From positions 31,252,087-31,316,086 of the forward strand of contig OZ010787.1 of the NCBI GenBank assembly GCA_963932465.1: a DNA stretch of 64,000 nucleotides, read 5' to 3'. The translations under genes were made by a program, and so were the position numbers. The notes under the pieces are model-generated. The model saw nothing but the letters and a program-made list of their open reading frames with translations. It did not search any database and was not told the origin of the DNA. Source of the DNA: Maratus speciosus (Eukaryota; Arthropoda; Arachnida; Araneae; Salticidae). Below, one piece after another: positions 23,048 to 33,395 of the stretch. How positions within the stretch are numbered: position 1 is the first letter of the stretch; each line of letters opens with the position of its first letter.

Positions 23048-23756
23048 TATGGAACTAGTAATAAAGAGGAAGCCTTAGAATAGTGAAGCTTCAACTGTAA
23101 CCACGTTTACAGGTGTTGATTACCATAGCTGACAACTTTTACGCTTTTTTCTTACCACTAAAACTTAATAGTAAAATTTTCTATATTTAATCGGCGAAAT
23201 CTGTGATTTAATAGGTCAAAAATATCTTTTAAATTTTAATGGTAAGAAAAAAGCGTAAAAGTTGGCAGCTAAGGGTTACCGCCAGGTCAGACTTCCACCA
23301 GTAAATTTAAGTAGAAATTTTCTCTTTATTTAAACAACTTTTTAACGCAAAATTTCAGTCATAAATGATCACAAAAACAGATATTATTTTTTTCTGGTAA
23401 GAATTTAATTCGGTAGTAGTCAGGTTCCGCGTTTCTGCCATATTGTGACAACCGAGACAACCTCCTGTCGTTGTCAGTAAAAATAATTATAATACCTGGT
23501 CAAACTGTCACCAGTAAAAACGGATACAAATTTCAACGATTTTTGAGAGAAATTTTTGAGGAAAATACAACTATAATAAGGCAAAACTTTCTATTTAAAA
23601 TTTGCTGCTGGAAGTTTGGTTACGCGGTAATCAGAAACTTTCTATCCGATGTAAAAGAAATCAGCCGCCATATTGTGACAATCTCCTCAGTTACTTCACT
23701 CGGAACTGATAGACAATACACAATATGTATCCTCCTCGTTATTCATAACTCCATTG
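23048..23756 (+). mobile_element. H-family TIR element (copy H2) with nested MITE
   Basis: Starts TATGGAACTAGTAATAAAG and ends TTATTCATAACTCCATTG, the two TIR forms of the H family. Contains GTGAAGCTTCAACTGTAACC, GCGTTTCTGCCATATTGTG and CCTCAGTTACTTCACTCGG. The A3 MITE (23124-23272) is nested in its left part. The open frame at 23471-23791 (106 codons) runs through the element; it has no domain I know and other copies do not keep it. Confidence 0.75.
23124..23272. mobile_element. MITE, CATAGCTGCCAAC family (copy A3), nested
   Basis: Ends CATAGCTGACAACTTTTACG and GCGTAAAAGTTGGCAGCTA. It interrupts an H-family element: the flanks resume the host text seen uninterrupted near 34660-34700. Closest to copy A1 at 85-234. 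Confidence 0.75.
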
Positions 23757-23933
23757 AGGTAAGTAACACAAATACGAATCGGAATCGTTAAGGTCGAAAA
23801 TGCCATGCTCATTTACTAGTGTGCGGAGAAGAGAAATGTAATAATGAGTGAAGTGGAGAACATTTTTTATTCCTCAAAGTGATAGAAAGCCATGTGATAA
23901 CACATAGTTGAAGTTTTAGACATCAGTTCCAAC

Positions 23934-24440
23934 CATGGAACTATTAATAAAGAGAAACTGACATATCCTTAAAATAGTGAAGCTTCAACTGTAACACTTC
24001 CACCAGTAGATTTATATAGAAATTTTCAACGTATATAAATGCCTGTTAATTACAAAATTTCAGTCATAAATAACGATAAAAACAGATTTTCATTTTTACT
24101 GGTAGGAGTTTACTTTGGCGGTAGTTAGGCCCTGCGTTTCCGCCATATTGTGACAACGAGGGAAACAAACTGACAGTTTTACAAGACAACCGACACCAGT
24201 AAAAACAAATAGAAATTTTTACGACATTTTTTAGAAAAAAAATTCGTGAATAAGATGCTTAAATAAGGCTAAATTCTCTATTCAATTTTAGTGGTGGACG
24301 TTTGCCCTGGCGGTAATCATAAACTGAATATCCGATTTTAAAAAAGCAGCCACCATCTTGTGATAACCTCCTCAGTTACTTCACTCGCAACTCGTAGACA
24401 GTACACTATATGTCTCCTCCTCTTTATTCGTAACTCCTTT
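23934..24440 (+). mobile_element. H-family TIR element (copy H3) with 8-bp duplication
   Basis: 507 bp. Left end CATGGAACTATTAATAAAG; right end CTTTATTCGTAACTCCTTTG, its imperfect reverse complement. GTTCCAAC occurs immediately outside both ends (23926-23933 and 24441-24448), a perfect 8-bp target duplication. That size fits hAT or similar families; no transposase is present. The open frame at 24338-24529 crosses the right end and is not a gene. Confidence 0.85.
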
Positions 24441-24654
24441 GTTCCAACATAATTGTGATATCGGTGTTGCACGAAATCGTGGCTTTTTGAAATATACCAG
24501 ACGTCTCTTGAATGGTCGTAGCAGCACATACTACTCTAGCGGTGTCAAAATGCGGCCTGACGGATACCACTAAAATTTTATAGAAATCACAGCCTTATCT
24601 AATTAATCGAGCCTCAGCGATTGAAGAAGTCGTTATATTATATACCACCTAATT

Positions 24655-25174
24655 TTAACCCTTTAGTGCGCAGCTTTTACATATACGCAAACAGCGGTGT
24701 TTTTGGATTTTATAGATTTTTTTTGTTATTTAGCTATACCTAATTCACACTAGAAAATTGAAATAGCGATATATGCTTTAATAACACACATTTTTAAATA
24801 AAGCAAAATTAACCATTTAAACTTTTTGGTGTAAAGTCAGATTCTCTGAGCTACGTAATTTCTAGAACGTATTCTACCATGGAAATTAAAGGGTTAAAGG
24901 TTAAGTCTCATAAACGTAATAATTTTTAAAAATAATGTATTTGAAGACATACATATTAAAATATTTATTAATTTGCATTATTTTAGAGTAAAACAGCCAC
25001 ACGACAGTAGATTTTACTTGTATTGCAGATGTGCAACAGAAGAAACGATTGACTTATTATATGAAAAATGTACCTCTGAATTTTTTTTATTACATTTCCT
25101 CTCTAATAAACATTTCAGAGAATCATATATAATTTTTTCGAAACAAAATAAAAAATCGCGCATTTAACGGTTAA
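24655..25174 (+). mobile_element. 520-bp TTAA-bounded element (copy E2), nested
   Basis: TTAA at 24655-24658 and 25171-25174. Matches E1 throughout (TTTCTAGAACGTATTCTACC, AAAACAGCCACACGACAG, ATTGCAGATGTGCAACAG). It seems inserted into an F-type MITE: ATATTATATACCACCTAATT lies just before it and the remaining F half just after it. The open frame at 24973-25167 is not kept in the other copies. Confidence 0.8.
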
Positions 25175-25333
25175 ACAAGATTTGCAGCAGAAAATTTCAA
25201 TTAAAATTTACCGTTCAAAACTTGGTGGAAAAATTCTAAAAAATTGCTTTTCTTTATTTTGAAATTTTTTTTAGATTTTTCCGGTGTCAGTTCAACATTA
25301 CAGAAACGCAATTGCTTGTCCTGAGAGGGTTAA
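25175..25333. mobile_element. Right half of a TTAA-type MITE (F4) split by E2
   Basis: Contains AACTTGGTGGAAAAATTC, CCGGTGTCAGTTCAACATTA and a CGCAATTGCTTGTCC block, and ends GAGAGGGTTAA. The matching left part (TATATTATATACCACC) lies before 24655, on the far side of the nested E2 element. The spacer 25334-25660 holds no gene. Confidence 0.6.
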
Positions 25334-25660
25334 AAAATTAGACGTATCCGGAGGGTCACAGTTCGGTACCTCTGCTCTACTCTGATGTGCGGCACAAGAG
25401 GCTGGTCACGATTCACTGGAGCTTCATACACCAGCGATGACCACGGAAAAAATAAATCCACAGATCTCAATAATTTCCTTTTAAATCTTTCTAATTTCTA
25501 TCCTCATCCCAAAGTCTAATTTTATGGATATTATTATATTTAAAGGTTTTCTTATAAATAAATAACAACAATGGTATATGTGTTTGATAAATAAAACAAT
25601 ATATATATATATTATAAATTTCAGGAACTTTTCTAATATATAATATAACGTACTGCTTAA

Positions 25661-26110
25661 CCGCTGCCATCGAAATACTCAAGGCCAGAGGACACAGGTG
25701 AGACGTCATCACTAATCGACCGACTTCTCATTAGTTTTGTAATTCACAAAGGAAAATTTTGAATAGAATTTTGTTTTTATTTTATTTGTGGAATAGCTAT
25801 CATCTTAAAAGACAATAGTAAATATTTAAAATTACTGATGAGAATTTGGAATCCCCCAATAAAAAGTCAGCCAGATGCGTCAACACTGTGGAATTCCGCT
25901 TCTAGCTGAATTTATATGTAGCGATTCCGAATTATCACCAGTAAGTTTAAATTGTTATTATTGTTTTATAATATGATATATATTCCACAGATAAAATAAA
26001 ATTGCTATTCAAAAATTTCCAGTGTGAATTCCAAAACTAGTGATAAGTCAGTCGATTAGTAATGACATCATACTCGTGTCCTGTGGCCTTGAGTATTTTA
26101 ATGGCAGCGG
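25661..26110. mobile_element. 450-bp palindromic fold-back element (D2)
   Basis: Left end CCGCTGCCATCGAAATACTC; right end GAGTATTTTAATGGCAGCGG. The arms are mirrored over roughly 210 bp (ATCACTAATCGACCGACTTC against its complement near 26045), with a small centre carrying AGTCAGCCAGATGCGTC. A half copy lies at 12975-13228. Such a palindrome would give a long hairpin if transcribed. Confidence 0.75.
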
Positions 26111-26403
26111 CATAATACATTCACGACGGGAAACGAGAATTCTCGTTTCATTCAAAGAAACATCATTGACTGAGGGCGTGGCTTCTACAGCTTTACAGAA
26201 AATGCATTTATATCATGTTGTTCATATTTTTTTTAGATTATAAGACATTTTATATTAAATTCGTACATTCGTATATTTACCGATTCATAAACTTGGGAAA
26301 CCTATCTCGAACACCAATTTACAAAAGACTTTTAGAACATGGGGGAGCTTCTACTCTTTTAAAATCCAGATTTGATCAAATTTGTTCGTCGGCAATGTGT
26401 TAA
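26106..26403. mobile_element. TTAA-type MITE (copy O2)
   Basis: Begins TAATACATTCACGACGGGAA and ends TCGTCGGCAATGTGTTAA. It aligns along its whole length with 15312-15601; the left TTAA is mutated. It abuts the fold-back D2. Open frames at 26040-26403 follow this repeat and are not genes. Confidence 0.7.
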
Positions 26404-27060
26404 GATAAGTGGAATATTATCACTAAACTTCAAGATGAAGAAAATACGTGATAGGGGTTTTATAATAATCATTGTTTTATACTGACCTTTTTATACAATG
26501 ATTTAAAAAATATTAGAAAAAAATCATTATTATAAAGAGATTATAAAAAGAATGATTTTTATTCATACCATTATCATATGAAAAATATTTATTATAAAAA
26601 TAATTAAAATATTTTTTCAATCACAATAATTCAATTAAAAATCCAACGTTTTCCTAACGTAAACCTAAAGTCGAATTTTATCGAAATAATATATATATAT
26701 TAAGTATGCAGTTTTCACTAAATATATTTCTTCTGTGTTTATGTATGTACAAACTATATATAGTCAGTTCCAGCATAGAAAGTTCATAGGATAAAAATAC
26801 AGCCACCTGATAATTCCTTAAAAGTACATATTGCAACCTCTGTTACTGGACAACATCCACTCAATTTACAACATTTATATTCTTATCAAAATATTATTTC
26901 TAGTGTATTATATCATCTTTAGTGTACTAGACTTCAATACGTAATTTTATGTTCCAAAGAAAACAATAATAGTGATTAATTTATATGACAATATGTAACC
27001 TCTTTTACTTGCATTCAACATTACAGACAAAATTTTCAGTGCGCAGTACTGAATATACTT
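26404..27060. other. Spacer with an unoccupied paralogous site
   Basis: The block near 26412-26500 (GGAATATTATCACTAAACTT, AATACGTGATAGGGGTTTTA, ATAATCATTGTTTTATACTGAC) matches 29438-29730, where the B2 MITE splits it. So this stretch keeps the pre-insertion arrangement. The remainder to 27060 is A+T-rich without a recognisable feature. Confidence 0.6.
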
Positions 27061-27271
27061 TTAACCCTTTCAGGGGCAAGCAATTTTGTTTTTGTAATGT
27101 TGAATTCACACCGGAATCTTTCAAAAGTTTTATTGCAAAATAAGAAAGAATTTTACGACCTTTTTTTTCAACTAAAGTTAGAAAAGTAAAATTTAATATT
27201 TTCTTCCTGGTGCAAATCTTCATTAATCGTAGGTGGGATAAAATATATCCCACCGCCCTAAAGGGGTTGAA
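27061..27271. mobile_element. TTAA-type MITE (copy F3)
   Basis: Begins TTAACCCTTTCAGGGGCAAG and ends CCGCCCTAAAGGGGTTGAA. Contains AATGTTGAATTCACACCGGA, ATCTTCATTAATCGTAGGTG and TATATCCCACC. Best-preserved F copy in this orientation. The open frame at 27005-27253 crosses it and is not a gene. Confidence 0.75.
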
Positions 27272-27372
27272 TGATCAAATAGTTTTAGTACAAGGGTGTA
27301 AAAATCTAATCGCCTGAGAAATGTCTCTCACCACTAAATTGTATTAGTTTTATTCCCTTAAATTTTAGTAGC

Positions 27373-27375
<3 letters not shown>

Positions 27376-27422
<47 letters not shown>
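27376..27422 (+). repeat. Poly-A tract, 47 bases
   Basis: Uninterrupted run of A after TAGCGTT. No retrotransposon body or target duplication can be assigned to it. Confidence 0.9.
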
Positions 27423-27424
<2 letters not shown>

Positions 27425-27457
27425 CAAAATATTAGACGAAAAATAAAAAAAATATAT

Positions 27458-27663
27458 TTAAACCCTTGGGGACGAGCGACCGATATTCGTGCCGCGTATG
27501 GCGCTGAGAATCGGTGATTATCCTCACCAGTAAACTTTTTTTGTAAATTTTGCCTTATGTAATCCGAGCATTTTCCCGATTCAATTAGGCAAAGATTTCT
27601 GTTTAAAAAAAAGTGATTAAAAATTAAAAATTCTGTAAAAAACGCTCGTTCTAAAGGGGTTAA
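27458..27663. mobile_element. TTAA-bounded MITE, CCTTGGGGACGAGC type (copy N1)
   Basis: TTAA at 27458-27461 and 27660-27663; left end AACCCTTGGGGACGAGCG, right end CGTTCTAAAGGGGTTAA. Shares CCTCACCAGTAAACTTTTT, ATTTTCCCGATTCAATTAGG and TTAAAAATTCTGTAAAA blocks with 60173-60380. Non-coding. Confidence 0.75.
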
Positions 27664-27717
27664 GTGATGAGAGACTGCCCGCAGGCGCCTATTTTTTTAT
27701 ACCGCTGTTTTAATACA

Positions 27718-27930
27718 TTAACCCCTTGAAGTGGTATATTATATATACCACTTAATTTTAATTCGCATATGCCACATTTCCACCGGAATTTTGTAATGAA
27801 ATTTTGTTTTTTATAATGTACGCGAAGAACAGCTTTTACTTACTTTCATATAAATTTGTTTGTAAATCCCGGTGTCAGTCAATCATTTTAGCATTTTAGG
27901 AAGAGAAGTGTGTGCCCCTGAAAGGCACAA
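27718..27930. mobile_element. TTAA-type MITE (copy F5)
   Basis: Begins TTAACCCCTTGAAGTGGTA and ends near GTGCCCCTGAAAGGCACA. Carries TATTATATATACCACTTAAT and GTGTCAGTCAATCATTTTA, linking it to 5408-5627 and to the 24632-24654 fragment. The right TTAA is not preserved. Confidence 0.6.
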
Positions 27931-28972
27931 CTGTCTCAAAGGTACAACGAACAAAAGCCTCTTGATGTTTTAAGAATTTTTTTTTAAGACCTACTCATAT
28001 GTAACAAGAAGAATATAGAGAAAAATTGCGAGTAACAGGAATTATATATTGTAACAGAGGTTACATTTTTGTAAAAGAAATTATATTGAACAAAGAAAAA
28101 TTAGACAGTAGAATTGTATTTATGCTAATCTAAAAACAATGCCAACACTGAAGTACTTTGATGGATTTTTATTGTATGTATGAATTTTAATCTAGATTTC
28201 CGTTAATTTATCTGCATGTGTTACAAATATGTAGTAACAGAAGTTACAGGTAACAGATACTACATTTAAAAAAGAAAAAAAAAATATTTTCTGTTCTTTA
28301 TTGAAAATATATAAATATTGAATTTATTTAAATTGAATTGGCTTAATTTCATATAATAAAACTAAAACTCGAATTAAAATGACACTATTTAAATTAAAAA
28401 ATTATGTAACAGAAGTTACAAACACACTAACCTGGAATTCAGATGTTTCATATTACTGGCCGCATGTCTGCAGAACAAATTCAAAATGGCTGTAGCATAT
28501 CTATTGTAATATTTTTACCAATAAGTAAGCTCAATAATATTCTCTGTTCGGGACAATGGAAGTAATATTTTTGGATGAAAAGGTACAATAAGAGAGGTTA
28601 CAATTTCAGTGTACAAAATGTGGTCTTAAAATATAATAATAATAAATAAATATATTAGTATTTTTGGCCGAACTCGTTAAAATACTAGGTTTTATGATTT
28701 TATAAAACAAGTTAAAAATGTGATTTTAAATATTATTAGTTACAACCTTTAAATTGAAATGTATGCCTACAGTTATCTGGATAGACTGTTTTGTTATTCA
28801 AGATAAATTAAAATGGACAGCTTAAATAAAAAAAAAAAAATCTTTTTAAGCCTTTTTTTCTAATGAAGACCTTACTAATTATTTTAATGGAAACAAAAAA
28901 GGTAAAAAGCGTTCTTTCCCATTTTACGGAGAAAAAAAACAAACATTCTAATTGCGGACATGAAAAGACATG

Positions 28973-29003
<31 letters not shown>

Positions 29004-29015
29004 GGTTTTCCCTGT
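27931..29015. other. A+T-rich spacer with repeated TGTAACAGAAGTTACA
   Basis: No gene. The quasi-palindrome TGTAACAGARGTTACA occurs at 28050-28065, 28233-28248 (first base A) and 28405-28420; looser versions lie near 26860, 26994 and 28584. The right end is a 29-base poly-T (28975-29003). Whether the motif is a protein site or the scar of an old repeat cannot be told by eye. Confidence 0.45.
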
Positions 29016-29167
29016 GCAGAGATGTAAGTCTCTGGCTTTCTGGATGCCAGTATTTTAATAGAGAATATGTTATTTTATGTAATTGGAACATTTAGACGAT
29101 TTAAAAGAACGACATTACCTCTAAGATAATAGTGGTCTGCAATAAGCCATAGACATGGTAATTCTGC
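29016..29167. mobile_element. MITE, GCAGARTTGCCA family (copy P1, unoccupied)
   Basis: Left end GCAGAGATGTAAGTCTCTGG is mirrored by CCATAGACATGGTAATTCTGC at the right. It is bordered by a poly-T at the left and a 31-base poly-A (29169-29199) at the right, so the tracts themselves are inverted. It aligns along its length with 54439-54845 but lacks the SINE found there, showing the state before that insertion. Confidence 0.75.
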
Positions 29168-29200
<33 letters not shown>

Positions 29201-29242
29201 ATATTATGAAAGTTAAGAAACATTTAAAATATTATATAAAGC

Positions 29243-29413
29243 CATAGCTGCCAACTTGTACGGATTTTTGCTATCACTAAAATATAACAGATATTTCTAC
29301 CTTATTTAATTATAAATATTCACTGCAAATCAGCGAAAATTATTAATTGAATTAGGAAATATTTTCTATTTAATTTTAGTGATAGGAAAAATCCTTACAA
29401 TTTGGCAGCTATG
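29243..29413. mobile_element. MITE, CATAGCTGCCAAC family variant (copy A4)
   Basis: Left end CATAGCTGCCAACTTGTACG, right end CTTACAATTTGGCAGCTATG. ATAAAGC occurs directly outside both ends, a 7-bp candidate target duplication. Inner mirrored blocks TGCTATCACTAAAAT and ATTTTAGTGATAGGA. Non-coding. Confidence 0.8.
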
Positions 29414-29497
29414 ATAAAGCATTCCTTAACATAAGAGGAATAGTATTACTAAAATTCAACATTAAGAAAGTACGTGATAGGGATTTTCGTTATAATC

Positions 29498-29697
29498 ACA
29501 TACTTGCCAACCTCTCGCTTTTTTTTTTATTTTATATATGAAAAGGCAGGCTTTCAACCAGAAAATTTATTAAATTAATATTACTTGCTTCTATGTGGAA
29601 GTCATTTGAAACATAACTGATTGAAATTTTTAAATAAAATTTCTGGTTTATTGTATGTTTTGTTGATTTTTAAAAAGCGGGAGCTTGGCAAGTATGT
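29498..29697. mobile_element. MITE, CATACTTGCCAACC family (copy B2) with empty-site match
   Basis: Ends CATACTTGCCAACCTCTCGC and GCGGGAGCTTGGCAAGTATG. TAATCA lies on both sides, a candidate 6-bp target duplication. The related stretch at 26455-26490 contains a single TAATCA and no insertion, supporting both the boundaries and the duplication. Matches B1 (18854-19041) internally. Confidence 0.85.
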
Positions 29698-30548
29698 AAT
29701 CATTGTATTATATTGACATTGTTAGCAAAAGAATGATAATCTAAAGGACAGTTACAGCGCTCGTAAAAACATAAATTGAATTAGATTATAGTTTTAACAG
29801 TGTACGTCTTATAAAATTGCCCTAAAATGATTCACACTGGTTTTAATTTTTTACCTGTTGGAGATATGTAAGCAATATAAATTGAAAATTGTTCAAAATA
29901 AGACAGGATTTAAGATTATGTGAATAGAATAGCCCTGCCTATAATTCTCAAAATGTTATGCTTTTGATAAGTTTTTGTGGTTCCTTTATTCCATAAGAAA
30001 AATAGAAAACATTTTCAATGCTTTGACCAATAAATTAATAAAAATCTTTATTCTTCAAAGAATAAAACTGCCCAGTTATAATGCATTGAATTGTATGAAT
30101 TTTCTAAACTTTTGCGTTCGAAAAGCAGGGAAATGCGCATGCTCCGATATTTCATAAAATTCGAAATATCGTAACTCGGTAATTTTCTGTTGTAGAAAAA
30201 TAAAACTTTCACTTATTTTTGGTAATTTGAAACAACAGAAAATAGTTGAGTTTTTAAGTTTATACTAATATTTGCACAATCAGTTCTACTTTAAGTAATT
30301 TAAAACTGTTTTACTATAATGGTATTCAGAGATTTACCTGTGAAATGAATTATAACATTTGAAAATATTTCAAAAGCGGAAAAAGCTATACTGATTTCTG
30401 TTCAGAAACGAAGAATTTCCGTTACAAAAAACATTTCTGTTTAAACGTCTTTAAAACATTGATTTGATCATGGACCTTGTCTTCGCTTTCATTGACCTGA
30501 TATATATATATATATAACTGAAACATATTTTAAATTACATGTAAAATA
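29698..30548. other. A+T-rich spacer
   Basis: No repeat family or convincing exon. The plus-strand open frame at 29975-30157 has no recognisable domain and typical background composition. A short AT run lies at 30501-30516. Confidence 0.5.
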
Positions 30549-31244
30549 CAGTAGAACCTCGATTATCCGAAGTAATTGGGACCGACCGTCTTTCGGAAAA
30601 TCGAAATTTTCGGATAATCGAGAATGCTTCAATCTTAAAATTAAGGAGAAATATATACAATATTTCTTATTATGTTAACAAGTGTTTAAAAGTAAAGCAA
30701 TAGCAAAATAGAAGCAAGAATAAATTACCTGAATTTTAATTTTGAAATTAAGTACCTGTTACATAGTATATCACAAGGTTTTGAAAAAAATGTTTTGTTT
30801 GTCACAGTTCCGATAATCTTTGCTTTGAAGCTCTATCACGGACTTTTTAAATATTATTAGTTCACCAGTATCACAGTCTTTCTATTGCTCCAGCTGTGCC
30901 ATACCTTTTTAAAAACATTAGAATTGCATATATGTTCGTTTTCTTCGTTCCACTACGCAGCTTACGGGAGCTCAAGTTAAATTCTAAGAAATTCTAAGAA
31001 AGGGGATCGAAAATATTCATCTGTACTCTTTGTTCGGAAAGGTCTGCTTGCAGCTCGCACACAAGGAATATGATAGTAAAAAAAAAAAATAATGCTTTAT
31101 CTGCATTATTTTTTGCGGGATTTTGCACACAATGAATGTGATATTTAAAAGAAAAAAAAAAGGAAAAAAAAAAGGTTTTAAAAATGGATTTCTGTTAACC
31201 GAAAGTTTCGGTTTAAAGAGTTTCGGATAAAAGAGGTTCTACTG
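30549..31244. mobile_element. pogo/Tigger-like non-autonomous element
   Basis: 696 bp. Left end CAGTAGAACCTCGATTATCC; right end its near-complement AAAGAGGTTCTACTG. TA flanks both sides (30547-30548, 31245-31246). These ends are characteristic of pogo-class Tc1/mariner elements. A second inverted layer lies just inside (TTTTCGGATAATCGAG against GAGTTTCGGATAAAAG). Transposase is absent. The spacer 31245-31646 has no gene. Confidence 0.85.
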
Positions 31245-31646
31245 TATTTTGAGTTATCATAGGTACTAAAAAGCAAGTTTTTCAAAAAACTAATTTGAAA
31301 TTCCTACTTCTTAAGCAAATTGTTAATTTTTCCCCCAATAACGGATACGTTAAAGCGTTAGACATTATTTAATATTTTTTTTCTAATTTAAACATATATT
31401 AGAAAATTTAAAAAAAAAATCAAAACTTTATATTTTTTGTCTCTTTTTTAAATATAACTTCTGGTTGGAAGGAGTTCATTTCAGATTTAAGGGGGCTGGG
31501 CATCCAAAGCAAAATATTTTTATTATGAACTTTTAAAATATCTATATTTTTAGATATTATTATATAAATGTTAAATGCAATTAATTTAGTGTAAGAAAAT
31601 AAAAAATTAAAATTATTTTATCTCAAAATTCTAAAAAACTTCAATT

Positions 31647-31846
31647 TTAAACTCTAGAACTGCTGGAAGTTTTACTCAAGTGCAATAAAAATATTTCACA
31701 AAACAAGTTTTATTTAAAACTATTTAACTTATTTAATTTATTTCACATTTTAACATATATAGCTTATTTTATAAAAGAATTTCTACTTCGAACCGAAATA
31801 ATTTTATTTGGTAGCAGTCGAAATGACCGCTATGGTCGTTCAAGTG
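31647..31846 (-). mobile_element. TTAA-type MITE (copy L3, diverged, inverted)
   Basis: Relative of the 208-bp L element in reverse orientation: TCTAGAACTGCTGGAAGTTT, AAAACTATTTAACTTATTTA and CGAAATGACCGCTATGGTCG correspond to parts of 1922-2129. Heavily diverged, in contrast to the two matching copies. It abuts F6. Confidence 0.6.
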
Positions 31847-32063
31847 TTACCCCTTGAGGGGCGGTGGGATGTATTATATCCCACCTAATTTAAAAAAGAT
31901 TCGCACCAGAATATTTTAACTGAATTTTATATTTTTAACTTTAGGGGGGGGGGGGGAGAAATGTTGAAAATTTGCTTTTCCTTATTCCAAAATTAAATTT
32001 TTCGATTACTCCGGTGAGAACTCAACATTACATAGACATTACTGCTTGCCCTCAAAGGGTTAA
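31847..32063. mobile_element. TTAA-type MITE (copy F6)
   Basis: Left end TTACCCCTTGAGGGGCGGTG, right end GCCCTCAAAGGGTTAA. Contains TATTATATCCCACC, a run of 13 G at 31924-31936 and CGGTGAGAACTCAACATTAC. The text just after (32090-32170, AGTCGGTAATGTCGAGTTTC) resembles one end of a pogo-type element without its partner. Confidence 0.7.
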
Positions 32064-32215
32064 CTACCTAATTTAAAACGTTACTAGTACAGCCGAAGTC
32101 GGTAATGTCGAGTTTCAAGGAAGTTGGAAAAAGTCGAGTATTAAGCGGGATGGCGCATTAACCGTTATTTATATACTATGACAGGAACTCGATTTACTTA
32201 CATACATAGCTGCCA

Positions 32216-32420
32216 ACTCCAAACTAATCTTCCTTAATACTTGCGTTAATTTAACCCTGGTTTAATACATTTCAAACCAGAATTTTTTTTTAAGAAATGA
32301 AAATAAATAAGTTCCACGTAGAAACCTGGAATTAAATAAACAGGCATTCATGAAATAAGTTTTCTGGTTCGATAAATTAATCCAGACATTACGGAAGATT
32401 AGAGGAAGGTTGGCAGCTAT
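32216..32420. mobile_element. MITE, CATAGCTGCCAAC-CTAATCTTCC family (copy C1)
   Basis: Left end CATAGCTGCCAACTCCAAAC followed by TAATCTTCCTTAATACTTGC; the right end mirrors both and closes AGGTTGGCAGCTATG. The flanks TACATA and TAGATA differ at one base of six. Second copy at 33084-33363. Non-coding. Confidence 0.75.
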
Positions 32421-33083
32421 GTAGATATCTTAACGACTAAAGCTTTAAATGAACTATAGAGCTTTCATTTATACGTTTACGGTCGAAAATTGAGTCTTTT
32501 ATGCATATTTAGATTAAAATTTAAATGTATTAATCTTTAACTGTTTTTTGTTTATATAGGACAGTCTGGAATAATAACAAATATAAATTTACAACACAAA
32601 GAAAAAGTATTAAAACTTTCAAGTACAATCTACTTATTAAAAGCATATTTGTTACTTGTGATAATCAATACCATTATAATCTGTTATTCATTTTTAATAT
32701 AAAAAGAAAAACTATCATTATTAACCTTTGCATAAAATTTTTTGTTAGAAATAGCACAAACTAAACAAAACATAAAATACATAAACAGGGCTGCCACATG
32801 CGACTATTATTTAATTCTACCACACAGCACTTTCTCGAAACAAAAATTATCGTTTTAAAACAGTTCGAGAAAATTTAGAACAGAAGTATACTATAAAATC
32901 TGTTTTTTTTTTGTTTTTTTTTAATAGTGGAGCGAATAGAGTACAAAAATAATCACTTGTGGTAGCTCTGCATACAACAAAATATTCATCCGCAGTCGTA
33001 TTAGTTTAATCTTCATGAGTTTAATTATTTTGTCTAATACATGCATTATGAAACAAAATTTAAAACTTACTAATACAACAGAT
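32421..33083. other. A+T-rich spacer
   Basis: No gene, repeat family or RNA recognised. Short homopolymer runs of T and A only. Confidence 0.5.
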
Positions 33084-33230
33084 ACATTGCTGGCAACTTT
33101 ACACTAATCTTCCGTAATGCCAGGATTAATTTAACCCAGGTTAACCACATTTCGAACCAGAAAATTTATTTCATGAATGGTTATTTATTTAATTCCAGGT
33201 TTCTACATGGAACATACTAATTTTCATTTC

Positions 33231-33291
<61 letters not shown>

Positions 33292-33363
33292 TTTGAAACA
33301 TATTAAGCCAGGGTCAAATTAACACAAGTATTACGGAAGATTAGTTTGAGGTTGGCAGCTATG
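33084..33363. mobile_element. MITE, C family (copy C2) expanded by poly-A
   Basis: Same ends and inner blocks as 32216-32420 (ACACTAATCTTCCGTAATGC, AATTCCAGGTTTCTACATGG), closing GAGGTTGGCAGCTATG. A 53-base poly-A (33234-33286) sits where C1 has only a short run, so length differs mainly by slippage or by an insertion at that run. Confidence 0.75.
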
Positions 33364-33395
33364 CAGACATAATCCTCTCAAGTGACAATAAAGAA

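Noticed and set aside
23471..23791. 106-codon plus-strand open frame as a possible gene
   Set aside because: It lies inside the H2 repeat, has no recognisable domain, and the frame is not kept in H3 or H4.
27376..27422. 47-base poly-A as the tail of a retrotransposed copy
   Set aside because: No upstream body, no polyadenylation context and no target duplication could be found.
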